Shown: positions 28,034 through 37,133 of the stretch, piece after piece
How the letters are laid out: each line of letters starts with the position of its first letter
How positions within the stretch are numbered: the stretch's first letter is position 1
Source of the DNA: an uncultured Desulfuromonadales bacterium
Lineage (GTDB): Bacteria > Desulfobacterota > Desulfuromonadia > Geobacterales > CAIOGM01
Direction: 5' to 3'
Assembly (NCBI GenBank): GCA_903929485.1
Contig: CAIYUY010000167.1
Location: forward strand, 1 to 46,944
DNA: 46,944 nt
The notes under the pieces: model-generated
What the model was told of the DNA's origin: nothing
The model's database searches: none
What the model saw: the letters and a program-made list of their open reading frames with translations, nothing else
Position numbers and translations under genes: made by a program

Positions 28034-29106
28034 GATCTGCTCCCGTACATCTGCTCGTAATAATCCCGGTAGGCTCCGGAAGTCACCTCGCGCACCCATG
28101 CCTGGTTTTCCAGATACCAGTCGATGGTCTCCTTTATCCCCTGCTGAAAGGTGTAGACCGGCTCCCATCCCAATTCCGTCATGATCTTGGAGGCATCAAT
28201 GGCATAACGCCGGTCATGTCCCGGCCGATCCTTAACGTAGGTGATGAGCCCTCGACTTGCTCCGGCGGCTCTCCCCAGTCGGCCGTCCAGCAGATCACAG
28301 ACCAGATTAACGATGTCGATATTCTGCCACTCGTTATTGCCTCCGATGTTGTAAACTCCTCCCGGCGTCCCCTTGGTAAGAACCGTCTCCACCGCGGCGG
28401 CATGATCCCGGACATGAAGCCAGTCGCGGACATTGCGTCCGTCACCGTAAACCGGCAGCGGCTGTTCGCCGATGATGTTGGCTATCAGGAGTGGAATCAA
28501 CTTCTCGGGAAAGTGGTACGGGCCATAGTTGTTGGAGCAGCGGGTATTGAGGGTCGGAAAACCATACGTCTCGTGATAAGCCCGAACCAGGAGGTCGGCG
28601 CCGGCCTTGCTGGCGGAATAGGGAGAGTTAGCCGCAAGAGGAGTCTCCTCGGTAAAATAACCGGTGGCGCCAAGGGAGCCGTAGACCTCGTCGGTGGAGA
28701 TCTGCAGGAAGCGAAACGGCTCTTCCCCCCCTTTTCGCCAGTGGCGACGAGCCTCTTCCAGCAGGATCTGAGTCCCCAGCACGTTGGTCCGGACAAAGAG
28801 CTCAGGCCCCTCGATGGAGCGATCCACGTGGGACTCGGCTGCGAAATGAACCACCCCGTTTATCCGCTCCTCAGCCAGTATCCGCGACACGCTCTCCCCG
28901 TCGCAGATATCTCCCTTGACAAACCGATAGCGGGGATTCGCCTCCACCCCTTTCAGGTTTTCCAGGTTTCCCGCGTAGGTAAGGAGATCGAGATTGATCA
29001 CCCGACACTCCGGCTGGATCGCCAGGAAGTGATGGATAAAGTTGGAACCGATGAAGCCGGCCCCGCCGGTTACCAGCAGAGCCTTGGGAACGAACAATTC
29101 AGTCAT
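28030..29106 (-). CDS. rfbB: dTDP-glucose 4,6-dehydratase
   Basis: LVTGGAGFIGSNFIHH; HFAAESHVDRSI; STDEVYGSLG; YSASKAGADLLVRAYHETYG. Confidence 0.96.
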   Translation of the reverse strand: MTELFVPKALLVTGGAGFIGSNFIHHFLAIQPECRVINLDLLTYAGNLENLKGVEANPRYRFVKGDICDGESVSRILAEERINGVVHFAAESHVDRSIEGPELFVRTNVLGTQILLEEARRHWRKGGEEPFRFLQISTDEVYGSLGATGYFTEETPLAANSPYSASKAGADLLVRAYHETYGFPTLNTRCSNNYGPYHFPEKLIPLLIANIIGEQPLPVYGDGRNVRDWLHVRDHAAAVETVLTKGTPGGVYNIGGNNEWQNIDIVNLVCDLLDGRLGRAAGASRGLITYVKDRPGHDRRYAIDASKIMTELGWEPVYTFQQGIKETIDWYLENQAWVREVTSGAYRDYYEQMYGSRS

Positions 29107-29124
29107 AATTCCTCCACAATACAG

Positions 29125-31173
29125 TTAGTAATTGTTCATCTTTCCATAAGAACCGATCCCGGCGAGGCTCAAACTGACCATGAACTCCGTGGCGTCGGTC
29201 CGATGCTGGTACGAGAAGGCTATTCCCCAGCACTGGTGGTGGTATTCAAGGGAAACCAGATTTTCCAGGAGGGTGCTCCCCGGAACCACATACCGCCCGG
29301 TGTAGTTCAGCGTGAACCGATTACCCAAAGGAACCCCCAGACGAGCCTCGAGATAATCCCAGGAGTTGACGGCGTAATGATACCCCAGGGATACAAGAGC
29401 CTTGCCGACAATGCGATACTCCGACGCCACGTCAACCGAAGTGAAGCGAACGTCATAAACATTGAAACGGCTGTCGGTGAACAGGGTGAAGTTATTCAGC
29501 GGCGCAAGACGACTCTCCACTCTCATATCGGAAAATTGTCTGGATTCCCATACGTTTGACAGAAGATCCCTTCCGGTGCGCCGAAAATCATATCCCTGGC
29601 TGAGCCGCAGGTACAAGAGTTCCCGGTACTCCGACGTACCGTCGTCGGTACGAAACCTGCCGGTGAAATAGTTGGTCAGAGACCAGGTCAGCATACTCTG
29701 GTTGGTCAGTTTATCGTTATAGTCAAAAAAAGAGGGAGGGGTCGTGACAAACGAATCGACAAACAGATAGCTGAGTTCCGGAATCAATACGTGACGAAGC
29801 CGCTCCACTCCTCCCCGGTTAATCTCATAGACACGAGTCAGGGTGCTTGACGCTGCGCCCCCGGCTGTCGCCGTCCCGAACAATGTCCCGCCGTTATCGG
29901 CGGCGCCATAAGCATTGTATGCCGACTCCCCGTACCCCCCCCAGGCGGTGAGATCAAGCAACGGGTCGGGAGAAGCATAAACGGTCAAGAGCGGGGCCAC
30001 CCGCAACCGCTGCCCTTGCAGTCCCGTCTCTCGATAGAAATTAGTAAAATCGGAATCCACGGAAAAGAAGAGCGGGTCGGCAACGGGACGCTTGATCCCT
30101 GTAAACGAGATCGTGGGGAGTTGCTGCAGCGTCGTGCTGTTATTTTCACCAACCAGGTCATAAACGTACTTGACCTGGGGCGTCAACGACCAGAATTCAC
30201 CGTTTTTGGTGACAAAGGCGTTTGTTTCCAGGTACTGGCGGTTATAGTCACCGCTGCTGGTTCCGTAATCGCGCAAAAAATTCTGGTCGGTGGCCAGTTC
30301 CACGGAGGTCTTGAAACTGAGGGTGGGAGAGAAATATTCCTGATGCTTTTCCCGGATCATCCCTCTGACTTGATCCTGGGAGGTGTCATAGATCAGATAC
30401 CCGTTGGCGGAACCGCTACCGCCATTGAAGCGAAGATAGCGATAGTCAACCTCTGTCCCCACACCTCGCTTGCTTTGCATATCAAGGGATACGGTCGCTT
30501 CCTGGCTTGGGTTGATATTCAGATAGTAGGGGATTTCCAGGAAGAATCCCTTCTTGGAAGAGCTCCCCAGACGGGGAATCAGGAGTCCAGACTGCCGCTC
30601 CCGGGAAACGGGGAGAATAAGATAGGGGAAATAAAATACCGGGATATCCGCCACCGAAAAAATCACATGCTTTCCCGAGGCGTACCTCTCACCAATATCA
30701 ATTTCCGCCGCGCTGAACCGCCAGGCGGGAGGATTCACTTCGCACATGGTAAGCGTCCCTCCGCTCACCGTATATTCCTTGTCTCCCCGCTTTTCGATCT
30801 TCTCGCCGGTGACCCGTGTCCCCCCTTGCTTGATCTCGAGAAAGGCGTTAAAAATGGTCCCTTCCTGGGCGCCGAAGTTGAGAGAGACCCGATCGCCACG
30901 GAGAAGATCCCCCTTCCGCTCCACGCTCACCTTCCCCTGGGCCGACACTGTTTCCTCCGACCTGTCATAGGAAACAGTGTCGGCTAGAAGGGTCAGGCCG
31001 TTGCGAATAATCCGGACATTTCCGGCGGCGGTAACACGCACGCCATTCCCATCGCTGATCATCCGGTCGGCGGTCACGGTGAGGGGAAGCTCTTCACCAC
31101 CGGCGCCGGACGGAACCAAGGAAAGCAGTGTCAGCAGCAGGATGAATCTCCGCTTGAGGAAAAGAGCTCTCAT
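29125..31173 (-). CDS. lptD: LPS-assembly protein LptD
   Basis: OstA-like N-terminus, conserved CEVNPPAWRFSA region, beta-barrel C-terminus. Confidence 0.92.
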   Translation of the reverse strand: MRALFLKRRFILLLTLLSLVPSGAGGEELPLTVTADRMISDGNGVRVTAAGNVRIIRNGLTLLADTVSYDRSEETVSAQGKVSVERKGDLLRGDRVSLNFGAQEGTIFNAFLEIKQGGTRVTGEKIEKRGDKEYTVSGGTLTMCEVNPPAWRFSAAEIDIGERYASGKHVIFSVADIPVFYFPYLILPVSRERQSGLLIPRLGSSSKKGFFLEIPYYLNINPSQEATVSLDMQSKRGVGTEVDYRYLRFNGGSGSANGYLIYDTSQDQVRGMIREKHQEYFSPTLSFKTSVELATDQNFLRDYGTSSGDYNRQYLETNAFVTKNGEFWSLTPQVKYVYDLVGENNSTTLQQLPTISFTGIKRPVADPLFFSVDSDFTNFYRETGLQGQRLRVAPLLTVYASPDPLLDLTAWGGYGESAYNAYGAADNGGTLFGTATAGGAASSTLTRVYEINRGGVERLRHVLIPELSYLFVDSFVTTPPSFFDYNDKLTNQSMLTWSLTNYFTGRFRTDDGTSEYRELLYLRLSQGYDFRRTGRDLLSNVWESRQFSDMRVESRLAPLNNFTLFTDSRFNVYDVRFTSVDVASEYRIVGKALVSLGYHYAVNSWDYLEARLGVPLGNRFTLNYTGRYVVPGSTLLENLVSLEYHHQCWGIAFSYQHRTDATEFMVSLSLAGIGSYGKMNNY

Positions 31174-32447
31174 CCCTGGAACAACAGGGCAGGCTGATGA
31201 AGAAGCAGGCCCCGAACCTCGCCGACCAGATGCAGTGAACCGGTAACCAGAATGAGATCATCGGCCCCTGCCCGTTGCGAGGCCAGGGCGACTCCTTGAG
31301 CCACGTTTCCCATGGCAACCACCCTTCTTCCCCCCTGAGCGACGCAGAGAGCCTCTAACTCCACCGTCGGCGTCGCCGAGGGGAGGTCAACAGTGACGAC
31401 TATCACCTCCTGGGCCGCGGCCATGAGCGGTCCCAGCACCCCTTCCCGATCCTTGTCCGCCATGACCCCGACCAGAAGGATCAACCGCTGCCGCGGTATC
31501 CGTTTCAGGGAGACGAGCAACGCCGCAACCCCGGCCGGATTATGGGCGCCGTCCAACAGCAGCCTGGGCGGCCCGGGGAAGAGCTCCATCCGTCCGGGCC
31601 AGGAAGCGGCCCTGATGCCGGTGGCGAGGGAGGAGGAGACGGAGGGGAAACCCTGTTCCGTCAGGAGTTCGGCGGCAGCCAGGGCGCAGGCGGCGTTATC
31701 CGCCTGATAATCGCCGGGTATCCCCGGCTGGAGGCCAAGGAAAGATCCGTGCAGACCATGGTAATCAAGACGCTCTTGACGCCACTGAGCCCTAAACTCC
31801 CTGCCGCAGCAAAAGAGAGGAACGCCTCGGGCGGCGGAGGTTGCGGCGATGACGGAAAAGGCCTCCTCATCCTGGGAGGAAGAGACCACCGGACCGGCGC
31901 CGGAAATGATCCCGGCTTTTTCACCGGCGATCTCTTTCACCGTGTCGCCAAGGTAACGACAATGATCCAGGCTTACCGGAGTTATGATGGAGAGGATGCC
32001 GGGAACGGCGTTAGTGGCGTCCAGACGGCCCCCCATCCCTACCTCCAGCAAAGCCAGCTCAACTTTTTCCCGAGCAAAACTCAAGAGGGAGATAGCGGTA
32101 ACCAACTCAAAGAAGGTCGCCTCCGGAGGGGCCACGGCAAGCACTTCTTCCGCCAGGGGGACGAAAGCATCCCGGGACAGTTCAACGCCATTGATCCGGA
32201 ACCGCTCGGTAACGCTGATGAGGTGAGGCGAGGTAAAAAGTCCGGTTCGGTACCCCCCTTCCCGCAGAATAGAGGCAAGAAACGCCGCGGTGGAACCTTT
32301 GCCGTTGGTGCCGGCGATATGGACGACAGGGAATTGCCGTTGGGGATTGCCGAGACGATGAAGTATCGTGCAAACGGTCTCAAGCCCCGGACGTATCCCG
32401 AACCGTCCGCGAGCGAAGAGGCCGTCTCGTATCTCGTTAAAGGTCAT
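31170..32447 (-). CDS. folC: Bifunctional folylpolyglutamate/dihydrofolate synthase
   Basis: HIAGTNGKGSTAAFLASIL; LLEVGMGGRLDATNA; LLDGAHNPAG. Confidence 0.95.
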   Translation of the reverse strand: MTFNEIRDGLFARGRFGIRPGLETVCTILHRLGNPQRQFPVVHIAGTNGKGSTAAFLASILREGGYRTGLFTSPHLISVTERFRINGVELSRDAFVPLAEEVLAVAPPEATFFELVTAISLLSFAREKVELALLEVGMGGRLDATNAVPGILSIITPVSLDHCRYLGDTVKEIAGEKAGIISGAGPVVSSSQDEEAFSVIAATSAARGVPLFCCGREFRAQWRQERLDYHGLHGSFLGLQPGIPGDYQADNAACALAAAELLTEQGFPSVSSSLATGIRAASWPGRMELFPGPPRLLLDGAHNPAGVAALLVSLKRIPRQRLILLVGVMADKDREGVLGPLMAAAQEVIVVTVDLPSATPTVELEALCVAQGGRRVVAMGNVAQGVALASQRAGADDLILVTGSLHLVGEVRGLLLHQPALLFQG

Positions 32448-32456
32448 GGGTCGGGA

Positions 32457-33302
32457 CTAGTGATGAAGCATGGCAAGAAGCCGTGCAAGGGTTTGGCGCA
32501 TCTCCTTCCGGTTGATGATCAGATCAACCATCCCGTGGTCCAGGAGATATTCGGCCCGCTGAAACCCTTCGGGCAGCTTCTGACGGATGGTCTGTTCAAT
32601 GACTCGAGGCCCCGCAAAACCGATGAGAGCCTTGGGTTCGGCAATATTAATATCACCCAGCATGGCGAAACTTGCGGTAACACCGCCGGTGGTGGGGTCG
32701 GTGAGGACCGAAATGAAGGGAAGACTTTGCTCCCTCATGATCGCCAGGGCGGCGGAAGTCTTGGCCATCTGCATGAGGGAGAGGATGCTCTCCTGCATCC
32801 GGGCGCCGCCGGAGGCGGAGAAAATGATGAACGGGGAACGCGCGGCCACGGCCCGTTCTATGGCGCGGGTGATCTTCTCCCCCACCACGCTTCCCATGCT
32901 CCCCCCCATGAAGGAGAAATCGAAGACGGCGACCTGGATCGGCATCCCTTCGAGGCGGGCTTCTCCGCAGATAATGGCATCCCGGGCGCCCCCCTTACTC
33001 AGCGCCCCCTGTATCCGGTCGGCGTAGCTTTTGGTATCCTTGAAGTTAAGAACATCCACCGAGATCAACTCCGCGTCATACTCCACGAAGCTCTCCTCAT
33101 CCAGGAGCAGTTCCAATCGCCTGCGGGCGCTGATTCGAAAATGAAAATCGCACTTGGGGCAGACGTTGCAGTTTTTTTCCAGGTCACCGGAGTAAAGGTT
33201 TTCGCCGCAACTTTGACACTTGATCCAGAGTCCTTCCGGAACCTTGGTCCGTTTCTCCTCGGTCTGCGCCATCGGCGCCCTGTCTCTACTGAACCATCCC
33301 AT
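32457..33302 (-). CDS. accD: Acetyl-CoA carboxylase carboxyltransferase subunit beta
   Basis: Zn finger CQSCGENLYSGDLEKNCNVCPKCDFHFRI; SASGGARMQE; GFAGPRVIEQTIRQKLPEGFQ. Confidence 0.97.
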   Translation of the reverse strand: MGWFSRDRAPMAQTEEKRTKVPEGLWIKCQSCGENLYSGDLEKNCNVCPKCDFHFRISARRRLELLLDEESFVEYDAELISVDVLNFKDTKSYADRIQGALSKGGARDAIICGEARLEGMPIQVAVFDFSFMGGSMGSVVGEKITRAIERAVAARSPFIIFSASGGARMQESILSLMQMAKTSAALAIMREQSLPFISVLTDPTTGGVTASFAMLGDINIAEPKALIGFAGPRVIEQTIRQKLPEGFQRAEYLLDHGMVDLIINRKEMRQTLARLLAMLHH

Positions 33303-33318
33303 GGTAACTCCGATTCTC

Positions 33319-33385
33319 AAGTTCTAGGTTCTATGTTTTATGTTCAAGGTTCTAGGTTCTAGGTTCTAGATTCTAGGTTCAACGA
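33319..33385. repeat. Degenerate heptanucleotide tandem repeat (GTTCTAG)n
   Basis: GTTCTAGGTTCTATGTTTTATGTTCAAGGTTCTAGGTTCTAGGTTCTAGATTCTAGGTTC. Confidence 0.85.
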
Positions 33386-33434
33386 TGAGGAGATTTACCA
33401 GAAAAGAGCGGCTCTGTCAATCTTCGTGCCTATT

Positions 33435-34235
33435 TCATGAAACATGACGGACCGCATCTTTCAGGGATTTCACCAGAACGGCGACTTTTTCCCCAAGCTC
33501 GTCCCCCTGATATTGCTCGAACAGTGCAACCAGCGCACTCCCCACCACGACACCGTCAGCTACCGCCGCCATCTGCGCGGCCTGCCGGGGGGTGGAGATA
33601 CCGAAACCGACGGCAACCGGCAGGTCGGTACGCTCCCTGATCCCGGCGACGGCGCCGGCCACGCTCCCCGAGACCTCTTGTCGGGCGCCGGTGACGCCGG
33701 TGACGGAGACATAATAGAGGAAGCCGCTCCCCTGCCGACTGGCCAGGTCGATGCGCCGGTCGTCGGAGGTGGGGGTCAACAGGCTGATCAGGTCGATACC
33801 GGAGCGCTGCAAGAACCCACGCAGCTCACCCGACTCCTCGGGAGGGAGATCCACCAGAAGCAGTGCGTCGATACCGGCGGCGGCGGCGTCAACGGCAAAC
33901 CGTTCCAACCCGTAGGTGAAAACCGGATTGTAATACCCCATGAGCAGGATGGGGATCCGGCTGGTCAGGCGGGCTCTTTTGACGCACTCCAGGATCGCCG
34001 GCAGGGTGGTTCCCGCCAGGAGCGCCCGCTGGGAGGAACGCTGAATGGTGGGACCGTCGGCCATGGGGTCTGAAAAGGGAACCCCCAGTTCGATGATGTC
34101 GGCCCCTGCATGCTCAAGGATGCCGATAAGTTTTTCCGTGGCAAGAAGATCCGGATCGCCGGCAGTGATGAAGGTCACCAGCCCTTTTTCATTACGACTC
34201 CGAAGCTCGGCAAATTTCAGTCCTATTCTGCTCAT
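33435..34235 (-). CDS. trpA: Tryptophan synthase alpha subunit
   Basis: [36 protein letters not shown]. Confidence 0.97.
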   Translation of the reverse strand: MSRIGLKFAELRSRNEKGLVTFITAGDPDLLATEKLIGILEHAGADIIELGVPFSDPMADGPTIQRSSQRALLAGTTLPAILECVKRARLTSRIPILLMGYYNPVFTYGLERFAVDAAAAGIDALLLVDLPPEESGELRGFLQRSGIDLISLLTPTSDDRRIDLASRQGSGFLYYVSVTGVTGARQEVSGSVAGAVAGIRERTDLPVAVGFGISTPRQAAQMAAVADGVVVGSALVALFEQYQGDELGEKVAVLVKSLKDAVRHVS

Positions 34236-34393
34236 GGTATGCCTGTTCTCCTTCCCTCGGGCTGACGACTTTATGGCAATAATCTCTTGGCAAGCGTCTC
34301 ACCGCACTCTTCGTACTCCATGAACAGAGCGCTTGTCAAGATGGAATCAGTAACGGGACATCCATGAGCAGCATGAACCCGGCGCAAAACCTG

Positions 34394-35245
34394 CTACGGC
34401 GCCGCCTGCCGGGGATAATCTCGCAGGGAATCCGCCAGCTCTTCCGGAGTATACCGGTTGATCCGCCGGCGGATGAAAATGGCGGAGATCACCAAAGGGA
34501 GAAAGACGATGAAGAGGCCGGATACGGCAATTGTCACCTCCCCAATGAGCAGCGCCATGGAGAGGTTGAAGGCGATGACGGAAAGATAGAGGATCGGACC
34601 GAGAAAAGCCTTGAAGGGGAGTAACCGAACCCCAGCCGGGGGTTGGAGACCGGCGGAGCGGGAGGCGAACCGCTGCAGGGCGAAGATCATGACGGCGCTG
34701 ACAAGCCACCATCCCAAGTAGTTACTGAGAGGAACCCCGAAGTGATGCCCCTTCTCCCGGTAGCCATAGATCTGCCCCAAAAACCAACGCTTCCCCTGGA
34801 GGGAGACCGGATCAATGATAATGTCCAGATAAGCCTGGAGGAGTGAGCCGAGAAGGAGCAGGGAGAAGGATTTTCGGAGGGAGCGGGTTTCCAGAGGGAT
34901 CAGATTCCAGCGCCACCCGCGCAAGGGCGCCAGGATAAAGAGCGCCGTGCTGTAGCTGCAGTAACAGAGAAAGACATAGGAAAGGGAATCGAAAAAAGGG
35001 ACGCCGGCGATCCAAAGCTCCCGATTGCTGGTGGCGTCGATATAATAATACCAGCCGTAGGGAAAACCGTTGTTGATGGAAGAGAGCTCCGAGGCGAAGG
35101 AGATCAGGTAGCCTACGATGGTGAAGGAGATAACGGCCCGCCACCCCAGGTGGAGCACCGCGGCAAGGAGATAGGCGGCAAAAAACGCGAAGACATAGGG
35201 ACGGCACGTGAACGTCCCCAGCGCAATGTCAAATAAACCACTCAT
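34394..35245 (-). CDS. Carotenoid biosynthesis (CruF/DUF422-like) membrane protein
   Basis: 283 aa TM protein; SFASELSSINNGFPYGWYYYIDATSNRELWIAGVPFFDSLSYVFLCY. Confidence 0.78.
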   Translation of the reverse strand: MSGLFDIALGTFTCRPYVFAFFAAYLLAAVLHLGWRAVISFTIVGYLISFASELSSINNGFPYGWYYYIDATSNRELWIAGVPFFDSLSYVFLCYCSYSTALFILAPLRGWRWNLIPLETRSLRKSFSLLLLGSLLQAYLDIIIDPVSLQGKRWFLGQIYGYREKGHHFGVPLSNYLGWWLVSAVMIFALQRFASRSAGLQPPAGVRLLPFKAFLGPILYLSVIAFNLSMALLIGEVTIAVSGLFIVFLPLVISAIFIRRRINRYTPEELADSLRDYPRQAAP

Positions 35246-35255
35246 AAAACGGACA

Positions 35256-36305
35256 TCAGAAGAAGGTCCCGATGATGCTCCCCAACACGGATATGGGGCC
35301 GGAGTCAGCCAGCCCGTCCATCGCCTTTTCGGTCTTCTTCAGGGCAGCCGTAGCCTCAAGATAGAGTTTGTCGTCGTTCACCAGCTTTCCCATGGTTCCC
35401 TGGCCGCTGTTGATCTTGGCGGCAATCTCCTTAACATTCCTGGAGGCGTCGCGGGCCTCCAGGTAGAGGGCGTCATCGTTCACCAGTTTACCCAGGCTCC
35501 CCTCCCCCTTGTTGACCTTGGCTACGATCTGTTGGAACTCCCGCGCCCCCTCGTTGAGCCCCGCCACTGCCCCCTTGGCGCTCTCGTAGAGACGATCGTC
35601 ATTCATGAGTTTGCCGATACTCCCCTCCCCTCGGTCGATCTTGCCGGAGATGTTCTTCAGACTGGCTGTCATTTCGCTGGCGTTGGCATACAGGGTCCGG
35701 TCGTTGAGCAGGAGAGCCATGGAGCCGTTCCCATGGTCAAACTTGGCGGTGATACTGTTAATGTTGGCAAGCGTCCCCTTGATGTTCCCCCGGTTTTCAT
35801 CAAGAAGTGACGACAACTTTCCCATGATCTCGTTCTGGTTCCGGTTCAGGTCGGTGACCAGAAGCTTGGCGTCCTTGGTCAGATCGCTGACGTTATCCAC
35901 GATGATGTCGATATTGGCCACGTCGCGACTGGTGACGCTGCTCCCCTGGGGAAGAAGCGCGGCTGCGGGGGTGCCGAAGGAGAGCCCCAAAAACTGCCCC
36001 CCCAACAGGTTGGTAAGGCGCAACGTCGCCACCGAATCAGCCCTGATGACCGTTCCCGGCTTTACCTCGAAGTCGATGCGTACCTTATCTCCTTCAAGCC
36101 CGATTTTCTTGATGGTCCCCACCTCTACACCGGCCAGACGGACCGAATCCCCCACCTTAAGACCGGTGGTGCTGGATAGATAGGTCTTGTAGGGGACATT
36201 CTTCACGAAAGGATTCCACTTCTCTCCCATTTCCAGCATCACCCCCAGAAGGATGAGCCCCGTAATGAAGAAAAACCCGACCTTTTTTTCAATGGATACC
36301 GACAT
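35256..36305 (-). CDS. MCE/MlaD-family protein with C-terminal tandem repeats
   Basis: N-terminal TM; TTGLKVGDSVRLAGVEVGTIKKIGL; repeats G.GS.GKL.ND..LY..A. Confidence 0.93.
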   Translation of the reverse strand: MSVSIEKKVGFFFITGLILLGVMLEMGEKWNPFVKNVPYKTYLSSTTGLKVGDSVRLAGVEVGTIKKIGLEGDKVRIDFEVKPGTVIRADSVATLRLTNLLGGQFLGLSFGTPAAALLPQGSSVTSRDVANIDIIVDNVSDLTKDAKLLVTDLNRNQNEIMGKLSSLLDENRGNIKGTLANINSITAKFDHGNGSMALLLNDRTLYANASEMTASLKNISGKIDRGEGSIGKLMNDDRLYESAKGAVAGLNEGAREFQQIVAKVNKGEGSLGKLVNDDALYLEARDASRNVKEIAAKINSGQGTMGKLVNDDKLYLEATAALKKTEKAMDGLADSGPISVLGSIIGTFF

Positions 36306-36338
36306 AAGAAAAACCTCCAGGGATAAAACCGGCTAGAG

Positions 36339-37133
36339 CTACATCATGAGCCGCGTCAGGAAATAGTCCAGGGCGAGAATAGACATGAACGACAACACCA
36401 CGGATCGCGTCGTCGATTCACCGATCCCCCTGGGTCCCCCCGTCGTCCGGAAACCGATGTAACAGGAGACAAGGGCGATGGTGCCGCCGAAGACGAAAGC
36501 CTTCACCATCCCGGCGCCCACCTCATGGAGTGTCAATGACGTTCTGAGACTGTCGAAATAGGCGGAATAGGAGATGAATATCTTCGGATGGAGGTGACTG
36601 ATCATCCCGCCGCCAATCATCCCCACCACATCGGCATAGACCACCAGAATGGGGACGCAGATGATACTGGCGACAAAGCGGGGCATGGCCAGATAGCGGA
36701 CCGGGTTGATATCCAGAGTCTTGAGGGCGTCAATCTCCTCGTAGACCTTCATGACCCCAAGCTCCGCGGCCATTGACGACCCGACCCGACCGGCCACAAG
36801 AAAGCAGGTCATGACCGGTCCCATCTCCCTCACCATGGAGTAACCCACAATGGCGCCGATAATATTCTGACCGCCATATTTGTAAAGTTCAGCCCCGGTC
36901 TGAAGCGCCAGCACCATCCCCACAAAGAAGGCCATGACCGTGGCGATAGGAACCGTCTCGTAACCGAAGATCACCATCTGCTGCAGAATGGCCGGCAGAT
37001 TGCGAGGCGCCTCCCGAAAAAAGTAGATGATCTGCCCCAGCAAGGTCATGAACTCACCGACTATCTGGGTAAAATTTATTATTTTTTTTCCGGTTTTTTC
37101 AATGAATCCGACCACTGCCCCCCCCATCTCCAT
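36339..37133 (-). CDS. MlaE-family ABC transporter permease
   Basis: VGMVLALQTGAELYKYGGQNIIGAIVGYSMVREMGPVMTCFLVAGRVGSSMAAELGVMKVYEEIDAL. Confidence 0.95.
   Translation of the reverse strand: MEMGGAVVGFIEKTGKKIINFTQIVGEFMTLLGQIIYFFREAPRNLPAILQQMVIFGYETVPIATVMAFFVGMVLALQTGAELYKYGGQNIIGAIVGYSMVREMGPVMTCFLVAGRVGSSMAAELGVMKVYEEIDALKTLDINPVRYLAMPRFVASIICVPILVVYADVVGMIGGGMISHLHPKIFISYSAYFDSLRTSLTLHEVGAGMVKAFVFGGTIALVSCYIGFRTTGGPRGIGESTTRSVVLSFMSILALDYFLTRLMM

Noticed and set aside
28216-29559. 447-aa plus-strand ORF
   Set aside because: Antisense to rfbB and the lptD end; no family motif.
31542-33362. 606-aa plus-strand ORF
   Set aside because: Antisense to folC and accD, both with clear family motifs; product is low-complexity Gly/His/Pro-rich, typical of a GC-rich shadow ORF.
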